DNA from: Cryptomeria japonica
Lineage: Eukaryota > Streptophyta > Pinopsida > Cupressales > Cupressaceae
Direction of reading: 5' to 3'
Assembly: GCF_030272615.1 (NCBI RefSeq)
Contig: NC_081413.1
Location: forward strand, 553,065,136 to 553,127,135
DNA: 62,000 nt
Part shown: positions 46,483 to 58,883 of the stretch, one piece after another
Numbering within the stretch: the first letter of the stretch is position 1
How the letters are laid out: each line of letters starts with the position of its first letter
The notes under the pieces: model-generated
Told to the model about the DNA's origin: nothing
The model's input: only the letters and a program-made list of their open reading frames with translations
The model's database searches: none
Translations under genes and position numbers: made by a program

Positions 46483-48081
46483 ATTTACGCATTGCCTCAT
46501 TTTAGGTTTTTGCGTCGCATTAACATTTCTCCTATGTCACGCACTTGGTTTTTATCATTTGCGAGCATCGAGTCTTTCTTCTGTATTCTTCATTCATCTC
46601 GTTCTCAAATTTGGTCTTGTCGACAACAATCTCCAGTCATGATTTTGATCGATTTTATCCTGTCGCATCAATGTGCATGCTCATTGGTCATCATTTTTGG
46701 ACATCGTCAATCCTAATTAGGGTTTTGTCCTCTTATCAATCTTGTCATCTGGCGATCGATTTGTCATCAATCCTTATCATTTTCAATCTTGTCATTTTAA
46801 CGATCGATTTGTCATCGATCGTTGTCATGTTCGATCTTGTCATTTTGCGATCGATTTGTCATCGATCATGGTCATTTTCAATCTTGTCATCTTGCAGTCT
46901 ATTTTGTCATCTTGTCAATTTTATCATTTTGCGATCAATTTGCCATCGATCATTGTCTGTCTCAATTATGTCAATTTGGATCAATTAGTCATTGTTCCTC
47001 GTCAATTAACGCATTTATCAATCAAATCATTTATCACATTGGTCCTTTGTAAATCATGATCAAATCGATATCAATTATCCTTTGTCAAGACCTAATTGTC
47101 ATCCTTGCATTGCTAATTCATCTTTTAGGGTTTTATGATTTTATTCATTTAACCATGTTTGTCATTTCTCCCTCTAGGTTAAATAATTTATTTATTTATC
47201 CTAGGTCTTTGTGTCACAATTAAATGTTTAATTTAATTGGCTAACTAATTATTCCTCTTTTTGGTGAATTAATTAATAATTGACAAATTATTAATTGATT
47301 CACCTAATTCCTAATTTCCTAATTTTTCATCAATTTCTAAATTCCCTCTTTGTGAATTAATTAATAAATGAAAAATTATTAATTAATTCACTAATTTCCT
47401 AATTTTCCTCTTTTTCCAATTTTCTAATTTTCTAATTCCTAATTTCAATTTCCTCCTATTTTTCTCCTAATTTCATGGGAATGACATTTCAATTTGTCAT
47501 AATTTGTCATAATTGACAATCAATCAATTTTTGACATAGAAATTTGTCATAATTTGTCATAAATTGACAATCAATCAATTTTGCATAGAAAGTGCATAAT
47601 TTGTCATAATTTGTCATAATTGACATTTTTGATTTGCAATTTCCATTTGAATCGAATCATGCTAATTTGATCATTTCTCCAATTTGTCTATAAATTGGAT
47701 GAATTTCTTCAATCTCAATCTAATAATCACATTATCTAATAATCACATTATCGATCTAATAATCACTTGTTTGAATTACTTTGTCGAATCAATCACGCTT
47801 TGAGTATTCTTGTGCCAATGTCAATCTTGCTTTCACATTAGGTCTATGCACTTGAAGGTGAGATCCACAAACAAAAGGCTATTTGGAGAAGAAAGAAGGA
47901 CAATGGAGCCGCATGAAGGAGACATTCGAATCTGCATATGGTTTGCTTAGTTTTTAGTTTTGAATGTTTTATTTTCATGTCTTTATTGAGTGTGTTAGGA
48001 TTGATCATTGCAATCTGCTTTTGTGATTGAGCTATTATTAATATTGATTTGCTTTGATGATTTCCGATTTCCTAGCTACAG
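46483..48081 (+). mobile_element. Gypsy-type LTR, family G (plus orientation), inserted in pol
   Basis: Homologous in reverse complement to 7988-9512. It separates the protease from the rest of pol. It starts near 'tttacgcattgcctcatttt' and ends '...tttcctagctaca'. No internal element sequence accompanies it, so it is a solo LTR. A 5-bp duplication was not recognised, perhaps through decay. Confidence 0.6.
46735..46990 (+). repeat. Tandem repeats of about 47 bp inside the family-G LTR
   Basis: Four or five units of 'tcttgtcattttgcgatcg' plus 'atttgtcatcgatc..t..tcattttcaa' occur. GATCGAT and ATCGAT palindromes recur in each unit, which may be U3 enhancer repeats. Confidence 0.75.
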
Positions 48082-49282
48082 GATCTATAAAGACCCTATC
48101 ACCACGGAAATCCCACAAGCTAAGCTTACCACAAATCAATATGGCAAAGGCCTTCTCATTATGCAAAGAATGGGCTATGATGGTTAGAGTGCTTTGGGAC
48201 CTTGCAAGCAAGGATGACATGAGTCGTTGCAGCCTGAATTAAAGCCTAAAGATAACATTGGATTAGGCTTTCAAAAGGAGATTCTTCCTAAGCTCAGATT
48301 CAAAGGGAAACCCCGCAAAACTCTATATCAGCCTAATACTCTAAAAAGGCCACCTTTGATTATATCCGTAGCACCAAAAACCATACCAACTGCCCCAATG
48401 AGGCTAAAAATCCTAGGAATACCATCTACAATACCAATCATCCCACCAATCAAACCAACCACTCCGTCAACAGCAGCAACCGCATCAACATCACCATTAG
48501 CAGTATCAGAACCCCCAACAGTATTGACAACACTGAAAATTCCATCAAAAGTAACAAATCCAACAATACTGATACTCCCAGTATCGGATTCACTGATTCC
48601 CATAATCCTTCCTATAGCACCAACCATTCCATCTCCAAAGGTACATAAGTCAATTACACATGAGTGGGAATTTGATTCCATCCAGCTCAATAATTCAGAT
48701 GAGGAAGATGCATCACCCTCTCCACCTCGCAAAGAAATCCCTATTTACAGAGAAGCACATATTAAAACCTCTTGGGTTCCTGAACTGGAAACATCTTCCA
48801 CAAACCCTACGTCACATCCTACACCTAATTCTGACAGGGAGAGTACCATCAACGACCTTCACCACAATGTCTTAACCCTCACTAACACATCTTATGAACT
48901 TAACCTGATCGATGAGGTAATGCCCATTATCCATCCTGAACTCATCGAATGGAACCAACCAAATCCCCCATGCCTTGACCACTTCCAAAATGATGAGGCG
49001 ATCATTGACATTTTGGAACTACGGGATAACATACCAAGTGGGGATCACAAAGCTAGATTTGTCATTGAACTTAATAGCACAACATACTTTGGGGCAAATG
49101 CAAAACCTTTCAACTGCAAAAATATTACAATAAAACATGGATCTTCCAGTGAAAACCACACTGTGGCATTGTTTGATCCCAAAAAAGTAAAAAGAAAGAG
49201 CATATCCAATGGTGAAAACCTCTCTGAGGTGCCTACGGATGAAAGGTTTGACATTCTCCCCTCTAATGAAAATCAGGAATGA
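48082..49282 (+). pseudogene. Protease-RT linker of the Tat-type element, 351-codon open frame
   Basis: Reading begins with 'SHKLSLPQINMAKAFS' and, in ORF 48227-49282, 'ELKPKDNIGLGFQKEILPKL', a glycine-motif segment seen between protease and RT of Tat elements. Residues about 45-140 are a Pro/Ile/Thr-rich tract with recurring 'PTIP', 'PIIPPI' and 'IPSTIP' patterns. Acidic Ser-rich sequence and 'HKARFVIELNSTTYFGANAK' follow. It is the only long part of the element free of stops. Confidence 0.6.
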
Positions 49283-49285
49283 TCA

Positions 49286-50270
49286 ATGATCCTTATTGAG
49301 GAAATGAAAGAATTCAATGTGGGGACTCCTGAGACTCCTCACCACATACATTTGGCATCTCTTTTAACTCCAGAGGAACAACCTAAGTTTGTAGAATTCT
49401 TCCAGAATCATCAGATCAACTTTGCATGGTCATATGCCAACATGCCTGGTCTTGATCCTGATTTGGTCATGCATCACCTCACCGTAGAAGAAGGAGCTAA
49501 GCCTATCAAATAGAAGCTTCGCAAGATGCACCCCCAAATTGTGGTGCTCATCAAAGCAGAACTTAAGAAACTTCTAGATGTTGGTTTTATTAGACCAATT
49601 GATTATGCAGATTGGATCTTCAATATTGTACCTGTTGGCAAACCAAATGGGGGCATCTGTATCTGTACTGACTTTAGAGATCTAAACAAGGAATGTCCTA
49701 AGGATGACTTCCCCTATCAAAAATTGACATGATCGTGGACCTAATAGCAGGACATGCCATGCTTTCTCTTATAGATGGCTTTTTAGGTTACAACCAGATA
49801 AAGATCGCACTAGAGGATCAACATAAGACGGCCTTCACATGTCCATGGGGAACATACTGTTGGAATGTAATTCCTTTCGGTCTAAAGAATGCAGGGGAAA
49901 CCTATCAAAGAGCAATGACCACCATCTTTCATGATATGATGCATACCATAATGGAAGATTATGTTGATGACTTACCGGCAAAATCATTAGCAAGAGAAGG
50001 TCATCTAGAAATATTAGATAAAATCTTTGATAGACTAGAACAATATCATGTTTGACTCAACCCAAAGAAATGTGTCTTTGGAGTAACCTCAAGGAAGCTT
50101 CTAGGATAGATTGTCTCAAGCAAAGGCATTGAGGTTGACCCAGCAAAGGTCAAAGCAATCATAGATATGCCACCACCAAGAAACATCGATCAGCTAAGGA
50201 CATTACAAGGGCGACTACAATCCATCCAAAGATTCATTACATAACTAGCAGATAAGTGTCACCTCTTTAC
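49286..50270 (+). pseudogene. Reverse transcriptase of the Tat-type element
   Basis: ORF 49286-49732 (one stop) gives 'KLRKMHPQIVVLIKAELKKL' and 'CTDFRDLNKECPKDDFPY'. After a one-base shift at about 49725, ORF 49729-50055 gives 'GYNQIKIALEDQHKTAFTCP', 'NVIPFGLKNAGETYQRAM' and the catalytic 'DYVDD'. Downstream come 'KKCVFGVTSRKLLG' (with a stop) and 'SSKGIEVDPAKVKAI'. The YVDD core is intact. Confidence 0.9.
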
Positions 50271-50274
50271 ACAG

Positions 50275-50800
50275 TTGTTACACAAAAACATTCACTTTCA
50301 ATGGGATGCCAGATGCCAGCAAGCATTCCAGATGCTTAAGGACTATCTCATGAATACATCGTTGTTGATCCCACCAGATCCCACTAGACCTCTATTGCTC
50401 TATATTTCAAAAACTAATATAGCATTGGGAGTATGCTGGAACAACACAATGCATAAGGGAAAGAGTGTGTTGTATACTACATTTCTCGCACACTAGTCAG
50501 CTATGAACTCAATTACACACCTATTGAGCGAGCTTGCTTAGCAGTAATCTTGGCAGCCACTAAACTGAGGCACTACCTGTTAATACATAAAGTACAACTC
50601 ATTCCAAAGATCGATCCACTAAAGTACTTACTTAGCAAAGCAGCATTGACAGGTTGCTTGGCCAAATGGGTGATGATTCTAAGTGAATTTGGCATCGAGT
50701 ATGTGGACTATAAAGCTATCAAGGGCCAAGTTATTGCAGATCAGTTGTCCGATACACCCCTCATAAGCGATCATCCTCTCATTTCCAATTTTCTGGATGA
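50275..50800 (+). pseudogene. RNase H (retroviral type) of the Tat-type element
   Basis: The reading covers 'HFQWDARCQQAFQMLKDYLM', 'LLLYISKTNIALG', then after frame changes 'TKLRHYLLIHKVQLI' and 'VDYKAIKGQVIADQLSDTPL'. This matches the order tether, RNase H, connection in gypsy Pol. Confidence 0.75.
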
Positions 50801-50809
50801 AGAGATATT

Positions 50810-51290
50810 CATGATCACAACAACACAACCATGGAAACTATACTTCGATGGTTCATATACTTGGCATGGCTCGGGGGAGGCATTTTGTTTATCACACCTC
50901 AAGGTGACAGCATCCCGAAGTCTTACAGGCTAACTTTTTAATGTACAAACAACATAGCAGAATATGAGGCCTTGATCATAGGACTCAAACTCACCATACA
51001 ATGGAAATTGAAAGAGCTACAGATATATGGCGACTCCCAACTAGTCATCCAACAAGTCATAGACAAATATTAGACCAAGAATGATAAACTCATGCCGTAC
51101 AAGCAAATGGTGGACAATTTAAAGGCATCATTTATGACTATCACCTTTAAGCAGATACCTAGAGATCATAATCGAGTTGTTGACTCCATGTCTACCATTG
51201 CATCTCTCCTAGATCTTCCACAAAATTCAACACACTATGAGTTCTTGGTAGAACAGCTTTGGATTCCTGCTTATGATAGCCCCAAATCCA
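50810..51290 (+). pseudogene. Second (archaeal-type) RNase H domain
   Basis: A second RNase H-like domain follows: 'WKLYFDGSYTWHGSG' (first catalytic Asp), 'NNIAEYEALIIGLKL' (Glu) and 'YGDSQLVIQQVIDKY' (second Asp), then 'FKQIPRDHNRVVDSMSTIAS'. An additional RNase H of this type is a known hallmark of the plant Tat lineage. Stops and a frame change (about 50930) break it. Confidence 0.75.
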
Positions 51291-51299
51291 AGATGATAT

Positions 51300-52582
51300 G
51301 TTGCCTTGTCGGTCCTGAATCCCCATGGTACAGTGAGTTCTACACCTACCTTCGTGATCACACACTTCCTCCTAACCAATCAAATAACCAACGCAAAACC
51401 TTCATTCGCCAAACTGCTCGATACACCATCATTGTTGAAACTCTATACCGACGTAGTCTTGATGGTACTCTCCTTCGATGTTTGGAATAGGATGAGATAA
51501 CAAAGGCCTTGGAAGAGGTACATGAAGGAATTTGTGGGACTCACTCAAGTGGTCCTTCCTTAGCAAAGAAGATCATGTGCACTGGATACTATTGATCGTC
51601 CATGGAAAAAGACTCCTACTATTTTGTTAGAAAATGCAAGAAATGCCAAGTTCATGGAGACTTGATACATGCACCAGCACAAGAATTACAACCAATCACA
51701 ACACCATGGCCCTTTTTTTAATGGGTACTTGACCTCGTGGGTAAAATTCATCCATCTTCATCCAACGGCCACAAATTCATTATTACCGCTACCGAATACT
51801 TCACAAAGTGGAACGAAGTTGTTCCACTTACCCAAGTTATCAGCAAGTAGATTGCCTCATTCATCCTTAATTACATCATCTGCTGGTATGGTGTACCCAT
51901 GTCCATCATCACAGATAATGGGCTTCCTTTCAAAAATTAGGATGGCCGTGAGCTTTATAAGAAGTTTCACATCCAGCACCGCTTTTCCACTCCCTATTAC
52001 CCACAAGGCAATGGCCAGGCCAAAGCATCAAACAAGAACATATTGAGAATCCTCAAGAAGACAATCAATGATGTTGGTCATGATTGGCACGTTCAATTGA
52101 ATCCAGCACTATGGGCGTATCGAACTAGCATTCGAACCCCTACAGGCGCAACTCCCTACTCACTAGTCTATGGCGTAAAAGCTATCTTACCTATTGAGGT
52201 CGAGATACCATCTCTACGGGTTTCCTTGCATAATCTAATAGATGATGAAGCATACCGATTCTCTCGTCTTCAAAACTTGGAACTACTTGATGAAAGGGGA
52301 CAAGCTGCATACAATCACCTCAAAGCCTATCAGCAGTGCATGAGCAGAAGCTATAATCATCAAGTTAGACCTCGTACATTTGAGGTAGGTGATCTTGCTC
52401 TCAGAGAGAATCCTTGTAACCAACCAAATAGAGAACATCAAGGAAAGTTTGAATGAAACTGGTTGGGTCCATATGTTATCACTATTGTATTTGGGTCTGG
52501 GGCATATCAGTTGGCTACTTTAGAAGGAGAACCGCTAGTAGATCCAAAAAATAGCATGCACCTCAAATGGTTTCATACATAA
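51300..52582 (+). pseudogene. Integrase of the Tat-type element
   Basis: The HHCC zinc region reads 'EVHEGICGTH' and 'CKKCQVHGD'. The core has 'WVLDLVGKIH' (first Asp) and 'SIITDNGLPF' (second Asp). The third catalytic residue, in 'PQGNGQAKASNK', is Lys (AAA, 52022-52024) where the family has Glu. The C-terminus in ORF 52043-52456 includes 'HVQLNPALWAYRTSIRTPTG' and 'RPRTFEVGDLALRENP', ending 'MHLKWFHT' at about 52582. No chromodomain follows, as expected for Tat. Confidence 0.9.
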
Positions 52583-54724
52583 ACTATACAAAGAATTAGG
52601 CTCCCATACATATCAGAAAAACACCAAAAACATTCAGATAAATGTCCTGAAGAAAATACAAAAAAATTAAAATAGTAAAGAAAAATCATGCATCCAAATG
52701 GTGAACAACCACTCAGGTGGCACCTTGGGTAAGTGCGATGGTGAGAACCTAGAAAACAGGCGCTACTCGTAAAGGCTATGGCTCCATTGTCTTTCAGACT
52801 TGTTGCGATCACATTCATTGCATCCACTCATCCATCAGTCAAACCATGGCTTGTTATTGATCTGCAATCAAGGATAATACTTCACGCGTCTTGCATCCTG
52901 CTTTTTCATAAGTACTATCTAAACTGGGGGCAATGCTCTTCACCTGTTGATGGAAGTGGATTCTACATTACTTGTGATTCATTGAGTTCTTCATTCGAAA
53001 ATTGTCTCACAAAATCCAAAACATTCAAAACTATCTCACAAAATTCAAAAACATTCGAAAAACAACTCAAAAATCCAAAAACATCATAAGACATCAAAAC
53101 TCGATCAAAAACATGGCAACGCATAAAAATCCTATGTACATACGCAATCGCAAACAAACACCAAGCACACATTTTGAGTTACTCAAATGATGACCACTTA
53201 TCAAATCAACCAAACAGTCAACATCAACACACTACTGTCTTAACAAGGATGCATCCTTCCTTACCAAAACAAAGGCATGATAACATTTTTCTTTGACAAG
53301 AAAATTTTGTTTAAGCTATCAAGTATTTGGTCAGTTTGTTAGTTATTTATTCATTTATATCAAGTTCCTATCCTACTCCGAGATATCCACAAGTGATTAG
53401 AGTAGCCAGGATGGTTCCTAAGCATCGTTTGTGTATCTTCTGTGAATTATTCCAATGAAGTTCTGGGGCATGTACTAATGGTGTCTACGTGGGAAGTTCA
53501 CTAAGCTACGTGATCTTATGCAAAATACAGTCATAGATCACTACGGCTTGTTGACTACAGCATATACCTTGACCATATGAGCATGAACCATTATGGAGGG
53601 TCCATATTCTTTATTTATTTATTTATGTTGCTTGCTTACAGGTACAATGCTCCAAACTTGGTTCCTACTACCTTGTCCAAGATTGATACTACCATTGCTC
53701 AATGATGAAAAATAAAGCACTATGGATCGTCATTCCATCTCATCTATTTATATTGCATTCCATCCATCCATACATTCATATAGCTGCATATCATTTATAC
53801 ATAGTAATGACAATGGATGCATACTCTATTTTTTTTATCTTCTTCCATAGGAATGGGTCCTAGGTCCTCCATATCTTCTATCTAACATCGAATCCCCCCT
53901 CACCCTTCCCATCTAGGTCCTCATCATCATCCCTTCATTGGTTCCCATCAACCCAATCAAGCCAATTACTCTATCTACACAGGCACATCGACTCATGCAT
54001 ACCTAGACTATCAACAAATACTTTGATCAAGTATCTTCGGGTCTCAACAGGTAATCGATCATGGCAAACCTAGACTACAATAGGCATTTATCATAATGAC
54101 CTAGTCTCAACGGGGCTGCTATGATTCACGATAACCATCCATCACAATACAAACACTATCAATTGATCAACCAATCAAACACAATCCAAACGAACAATTA
54201 CATCAATTGTCTACGTCTCAACGAGTATTTTGCTTCATATACCTTGACTTCATCAGACAATTACATTAATTGTCTAAGTCACCAATAGGTCACTTTGATT
54301 CACTTACTCATACTTTATCTTGTCCAAGCAAACAACTAACATCAACTGTCATGCTTTGACTCGATCGGGGGAGTTAAACCAATTGCACCAGATTGTTCAA
54401 CCAATTTTAATCAATTGTATAGCATCAATCAAAAGCACAAACCACATTTGCATCGTATCTCTTGCCTGACCTAAAGGTACTCATTGGCTTGTTGTTTCTT
54501 CATTTCACTCCGTTTTCTCCCATTCTTTCCCCATTATTGCTAATTTCTTCTGTTCTACCTCCCCTCCACTTTTCATTCTTTTTCGAGAGATCGCTCGATT
54601 TTTCAAAAAAAATTCGGCCCATCTCTTGATGGGGCATACCACCCACTAAATTAACATTTATGGGGTATATTTCTTCACACCTATTTTTATTTTTTTGAAA
54701 CGACGCAATAAACCGCATCGTCTC
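52583..54724 (+). other. Non-coding 3' region of the Tat-type element
   Basis: Between pol and the 3' LTR lie 2.1 kb without a credible ORF. Parts are repetitive: 'caaaacattc(g/a)aaaa' units at 53010-53090 and 'tcaattgtctacgtctcaac'-type units at 54180-54300. Long 3' non-coding regions are usual in Tat elements. Confidence 0.6.
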
Positions 54725-54738
54725 AAAGAGGGGCAAAT
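54725..54738 (+). promoter_or_regulatory. Polypurine tract of the Tat-type element
   Basis: AAAGAGGGGCAAA immediately precedes the LTR start TGTAGTCACATAAATC. Confidence 0.75.
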
Positions 54739-56211
54739 GTAGTCACATAAATCTGTCCATTTTAATTAAATGAATATTTAATATTTATTTGATTAATAAC
54801 TCACTAGCCAATAGTTAATTAAATTAACATTTAATTAATTCATCTTCAAACATTCTCCTATTAATTAAATAAATTATTCAATTTATTTTAATTAATTTAT
54901 TAAACCAAATTCACAATCAATTAAATGAATAAATCCTATTTATTTAATTGAATCCCCTTTCCTCTTTTAAATAAATAAATAAAATATTTATTTAAATCAT
55001 TAAACTCCCCCCCACTTGCATTCTCCTACAAATGCAAGTTGCAACGACAAGTTGAAATAAATTAATTTTATTTTAATTTAAATCCTATTTTCCCTCACCC
55101 ACCAAATCCACTTGCAAATCCTAAATCACCTTCTAGACCCTTCTAACCACTTGCTAACCATTCCTAATTAGCCTAATCCATCCTCTAAATATTGTCACAT
55201 TCCTAAGCAACTTGGAGTCGCTTCTCAAAGACTCCAAAGTCTTTGAAAAGCATTTAATGCTTTATGTGTTCAACAAGCTAACCCCTAAAGTCTTCCAAAC
55301 CACGAATGGCTCTTACATGACCATTAATGGCTCTTACATAACCATTTATGGTTAAATCCACTTGCTCCCATGGTTAGAGACCTTACCTCTAACTCAACCC
55401 TCATTCAACCCATGGGTCTCTTCAAGCATTTATTGCTTTGACCATGGTTATCCTCACTAACTCTTGCACAAGAGTGTATCCATTGGATAAAGGAATTATT
55501 CTTTGAATAATGAACTTATTCACTCAACTCAACATTAACCCTACCTCCCAAGTTAACCCTTAGGTCATGTCAAGCATTTAATGTTTCTTCCCTCTCTCCT
55601 CAACGCATCTCATGTTGACATTTGTCATCCTGGGATTGGATTGAAAGTCCTCACATGGATCTTAAACCCTTCAATCCTGACCCTTGTTGAGATTACTCAA
55701 TCTCAACCCTCCATCGCTTCATTTTACCTATAAATAGAGCTCATTTCTTCATAATCCAGATCCTGAAAACTTGTTTGCATTTAACTTATAGTAAATTTTA
55801 GAGAGCATTTTAGCATAATCACTCATATTGTCATTTTGGACTAAAATTAATCTTAGTTCATTTCATAATATCTCATAGTTAGTTTGTTTTACACTTGCAT
55901 ATCATAGTTTAAAGCATTTCAATCTTGAATCTCCATAAGACATTCATAGTGCAAAAAATTGTTGAGAGTTACACTCATTTGGAAACTTGGAGAGGAGAGA
56001 AACAAGAGAGGAGGAGCTACAAGCATGGTGGAAGGCATTTGGAGATGCCTTGTTGCATTCGTTTTCTTTGTTAAATGCTCTATTTTGCTTATAGTGTCTC
56101 TCTTGATATGCCTGTTTAGAATAATTTGTGGTTGTTAACACTAACATTTGTTTCTTGTGTTCTTATGTGTTGCCATCAAATAGATTTTCTAATCCTTTTT
56201 GCAGAGCATCA
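54739..56211 (+). mobile_element. 3' LTR of the Tat-type gypsy element
   Basis: Runs from TGTAGTCACATAAATCTG to ...TTTTTGCAGAGCATCA. The last about 211 bases recur at 43124-43334, identifying the (truncated) 5' partner. It contains AT-rich 'ttaattaaat' islands, a 'cctataaatagagc' TATA box at about 55728 and a transcribed end. The 5' partner is too short for dating. Confidence 0.85.
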
Positions 56212-56216
56212 GTATG

Positions 56217-56350
56217 ATATTATATATATAATATGTGTATATACATATAATATATAATTTATATATAATATGAAAATATATAATATATAATAATATATAA
56301 TATTTATATATATGTATATAATAATACATAATATATTAAGTATATATATA
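56217..56350. repeat. AT-rich tract of 'atatataatat' type
   Basis: Almost pure A/T with irregular (TA)n, beginning directly after the LTR end; it merges into a short (GT)n-like stretch at 56352-56375. Confidence 0.85.
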
Positions 56351-56379
56351 CACACATATGTGTGTGTATGTGTATTGTC

Positions 56380-56693
<314 letters not shown>

Positions 56694-56854
56694 ATATATC
56701 TTCTGTTTGTTTGCATATAGATGAGGTGATAAGGAGATTGACAAGGTGGTCAGTTTTTTGTTTTTTTAAAGAAGATAGGATATAAAGTAGAACGTTTGAA
56801 GAAAATGAACGTATTGGTTTCTTTGGATCATGTGGATGTATTGGTTGGATAATC

Positions 56855-58305
56855 TTTATGGGTTTTATGGTGTACTAAGGGGTCATATGGTGTCTTATGA
56901 CCCCTTAGGTATTGTTATGGGTAATATGGTGTCCTAAGGGGTCATAAGACACCATATGACCCCTTAGGACTCCATATGGTGTCATTATGGGTCGTATGGT
57001 GTTCTATGACCCCTTAGGACACCATATGATCCCTTAGGTGTCATTAGAGGTCATATTGTTTCTTAAGAGGTCATATGGTGTCCTAAGGGGTCATATGGTG
57101 TCTTAAGGGATCATATGGTGTTCTATGATCCCTTAGGACACCATATGACCCCTTAGGACTCCATATGGTGTCATTATGGGTCGTATGGTGTTCTATGACC
57201 CCTTAGGACACCATATGATCCCTTAGGTGTCATTAGAGATCATATTGTTTCCTAAGAGGTCATATGGTGTCCTATGACCCCTTAGGACACCATATGACCC
57301 CTTAAGACATCGTATGGTGTCCTAAGGGGTCATATGATTCCATATGACCCCTCAAGACACCATACGACCCATAACAACACCATATGGTGTCCTAAAGGGT
57401 CATATGGTGTTCTATGACCCCTTAGGACACTATTTGGTGTCATTATAGGTCCCATGGTGTGCTAAGGGATCATATAGAGTCTTATGACCCTTTAGATGTT
57501 GTTAGGGGTTATATTATGATCTAAGGGTCATATGGTGTCCTATGACCCCTTAGGACACCATATGGTGTCGTTATGTGTCTTATGGTGTCCTATGACCCCT
57601 AGGACACCTTATGACCCCTTGGGACACCATATGGTGTCGTTAGGGGTCATATGGTGTCCTAAGGGGTCATATGGTCTCCTACAACCCCTTAGGACTCCAT
57701 ATGGTGTCGTTATGGGTTGTATGGTGTCCTAAGAGGTCATATAGTTCTCTATGACCCCTTGGGACACCATTTGGTGTCATTATGGGTCGTATGTTGTGCT
57801 AAGAGGTCATATGGTGTCCTATTACCCCTTAGGACTCCATATGACCTCTTTGTGTTGTTATGGGTCATATGGTGTCCTATGACCCCTCAGGACACATGCA
57901 TGGATCCCTAGGGTACCATATGACCCCTAAGAATACCATATGACATGAAAAAGCACAAAAAGAATACCTTATGACCTCTAAGAATACCATATGACATGAA
58001 AAAACACAAAATGGTGTCCTCCAAGTTTAGGTTCTCCTACGGCCCCTTAGGACTCCATATGGTGTTGTTATGGGTCGTATGGTGTCTTAAGAGGTCATAT
58101 AGTGATCTATAACCCCTTAGGACACCATTTGGTGTCATTATGGGTTGTATGGTGTGCTAAGGGGTCATATGGTATCCTATGACCCCTTAGGACTCCATAT
58201 GACCTATTATGTATCGTTATGGGTCATATGGTGTCCTATGACCCCTTAGGACACATGCATGGATCCCTAGGATACCATATGACCCCTAAGAATACCATAT
58301 GACCA
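56855..58305. repeat. Inverted-motif minisatellite
   Basis: The motif GGGGTCATATGGTGTCCTA and its reverse complement TAGGACACCATATGACCCC alternate irregularly dozens of times, with variants ('ttatgggtcgtatgg', 'tcattagaggtcatatt'). Larger duplications are visible. About 99 bp from 56964 recurs from 57149, and the stretch containing 'acacatgcatggatccc' recurs about 359 bp apart (57892 and 58251). ORFs such as that at 57532-57732 are repeat artefacts. Confidence 0.9.
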
Positions 58306-58456
58306 TAGAGAGGGAGAGAGGGGGAGGAGAGGGAGGGAATGGGAGAGAGATACACCTAGGAGAGTGAGATAGAGATTGAGAGGGAGAGACAAGAAATAAA
58401 TGAGAGAGAGAGGGGGGAGACAAAGATGGAGAAAGGGAAAGGGAGGGGGAGAGAGA

Positions 58457-58487
<31 letters not shown>

Positions 58488-58536
58488 GTAAATAGAGGGA
58501 GAGATAGAGATAGAGAGCGACACAGAGAAGGGGACT

Positions 58537-58587
<51 letters not shown>

Positions 58588-58845
58588 GGAGGGAGGGAAG
58601 GTGAGAGAGAGAGAGAAAGAGAGGGTGAGACATATAGATATTTTGAGTGAGAGGGAGGAAGGGATGGAAGGAGAGTACAAGAGACTAGAGAGAGAGGTGT
58701 GAAGAGAGGGAGAGAGTGAGAAAGAGAGGTAATGAGAAAGGGAGAGAGGGAGGAGGAGGAGGAGAGAGGGAGAGAATGAGAGAGAGATACACCTAAGAGA
58801 AGGAGAGAGTGAGATATAGAGAAAGAGGATGAGAGGGAGAGACTT

Positions 58846-58883
<38 letters not shown>

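Noticed and set aside
57532-57911. ORFs rich in 'MVSYDPLGHHMVS' repeats
   Set aside because: Translation of the minisatellite unit; frames change with each indel.
56855-58305. CRISPR-like array of short repeats
   Set aside because: The repeats occur in both orientations with no regular spacers, in a plant nuclear context; it is a minisatellite.
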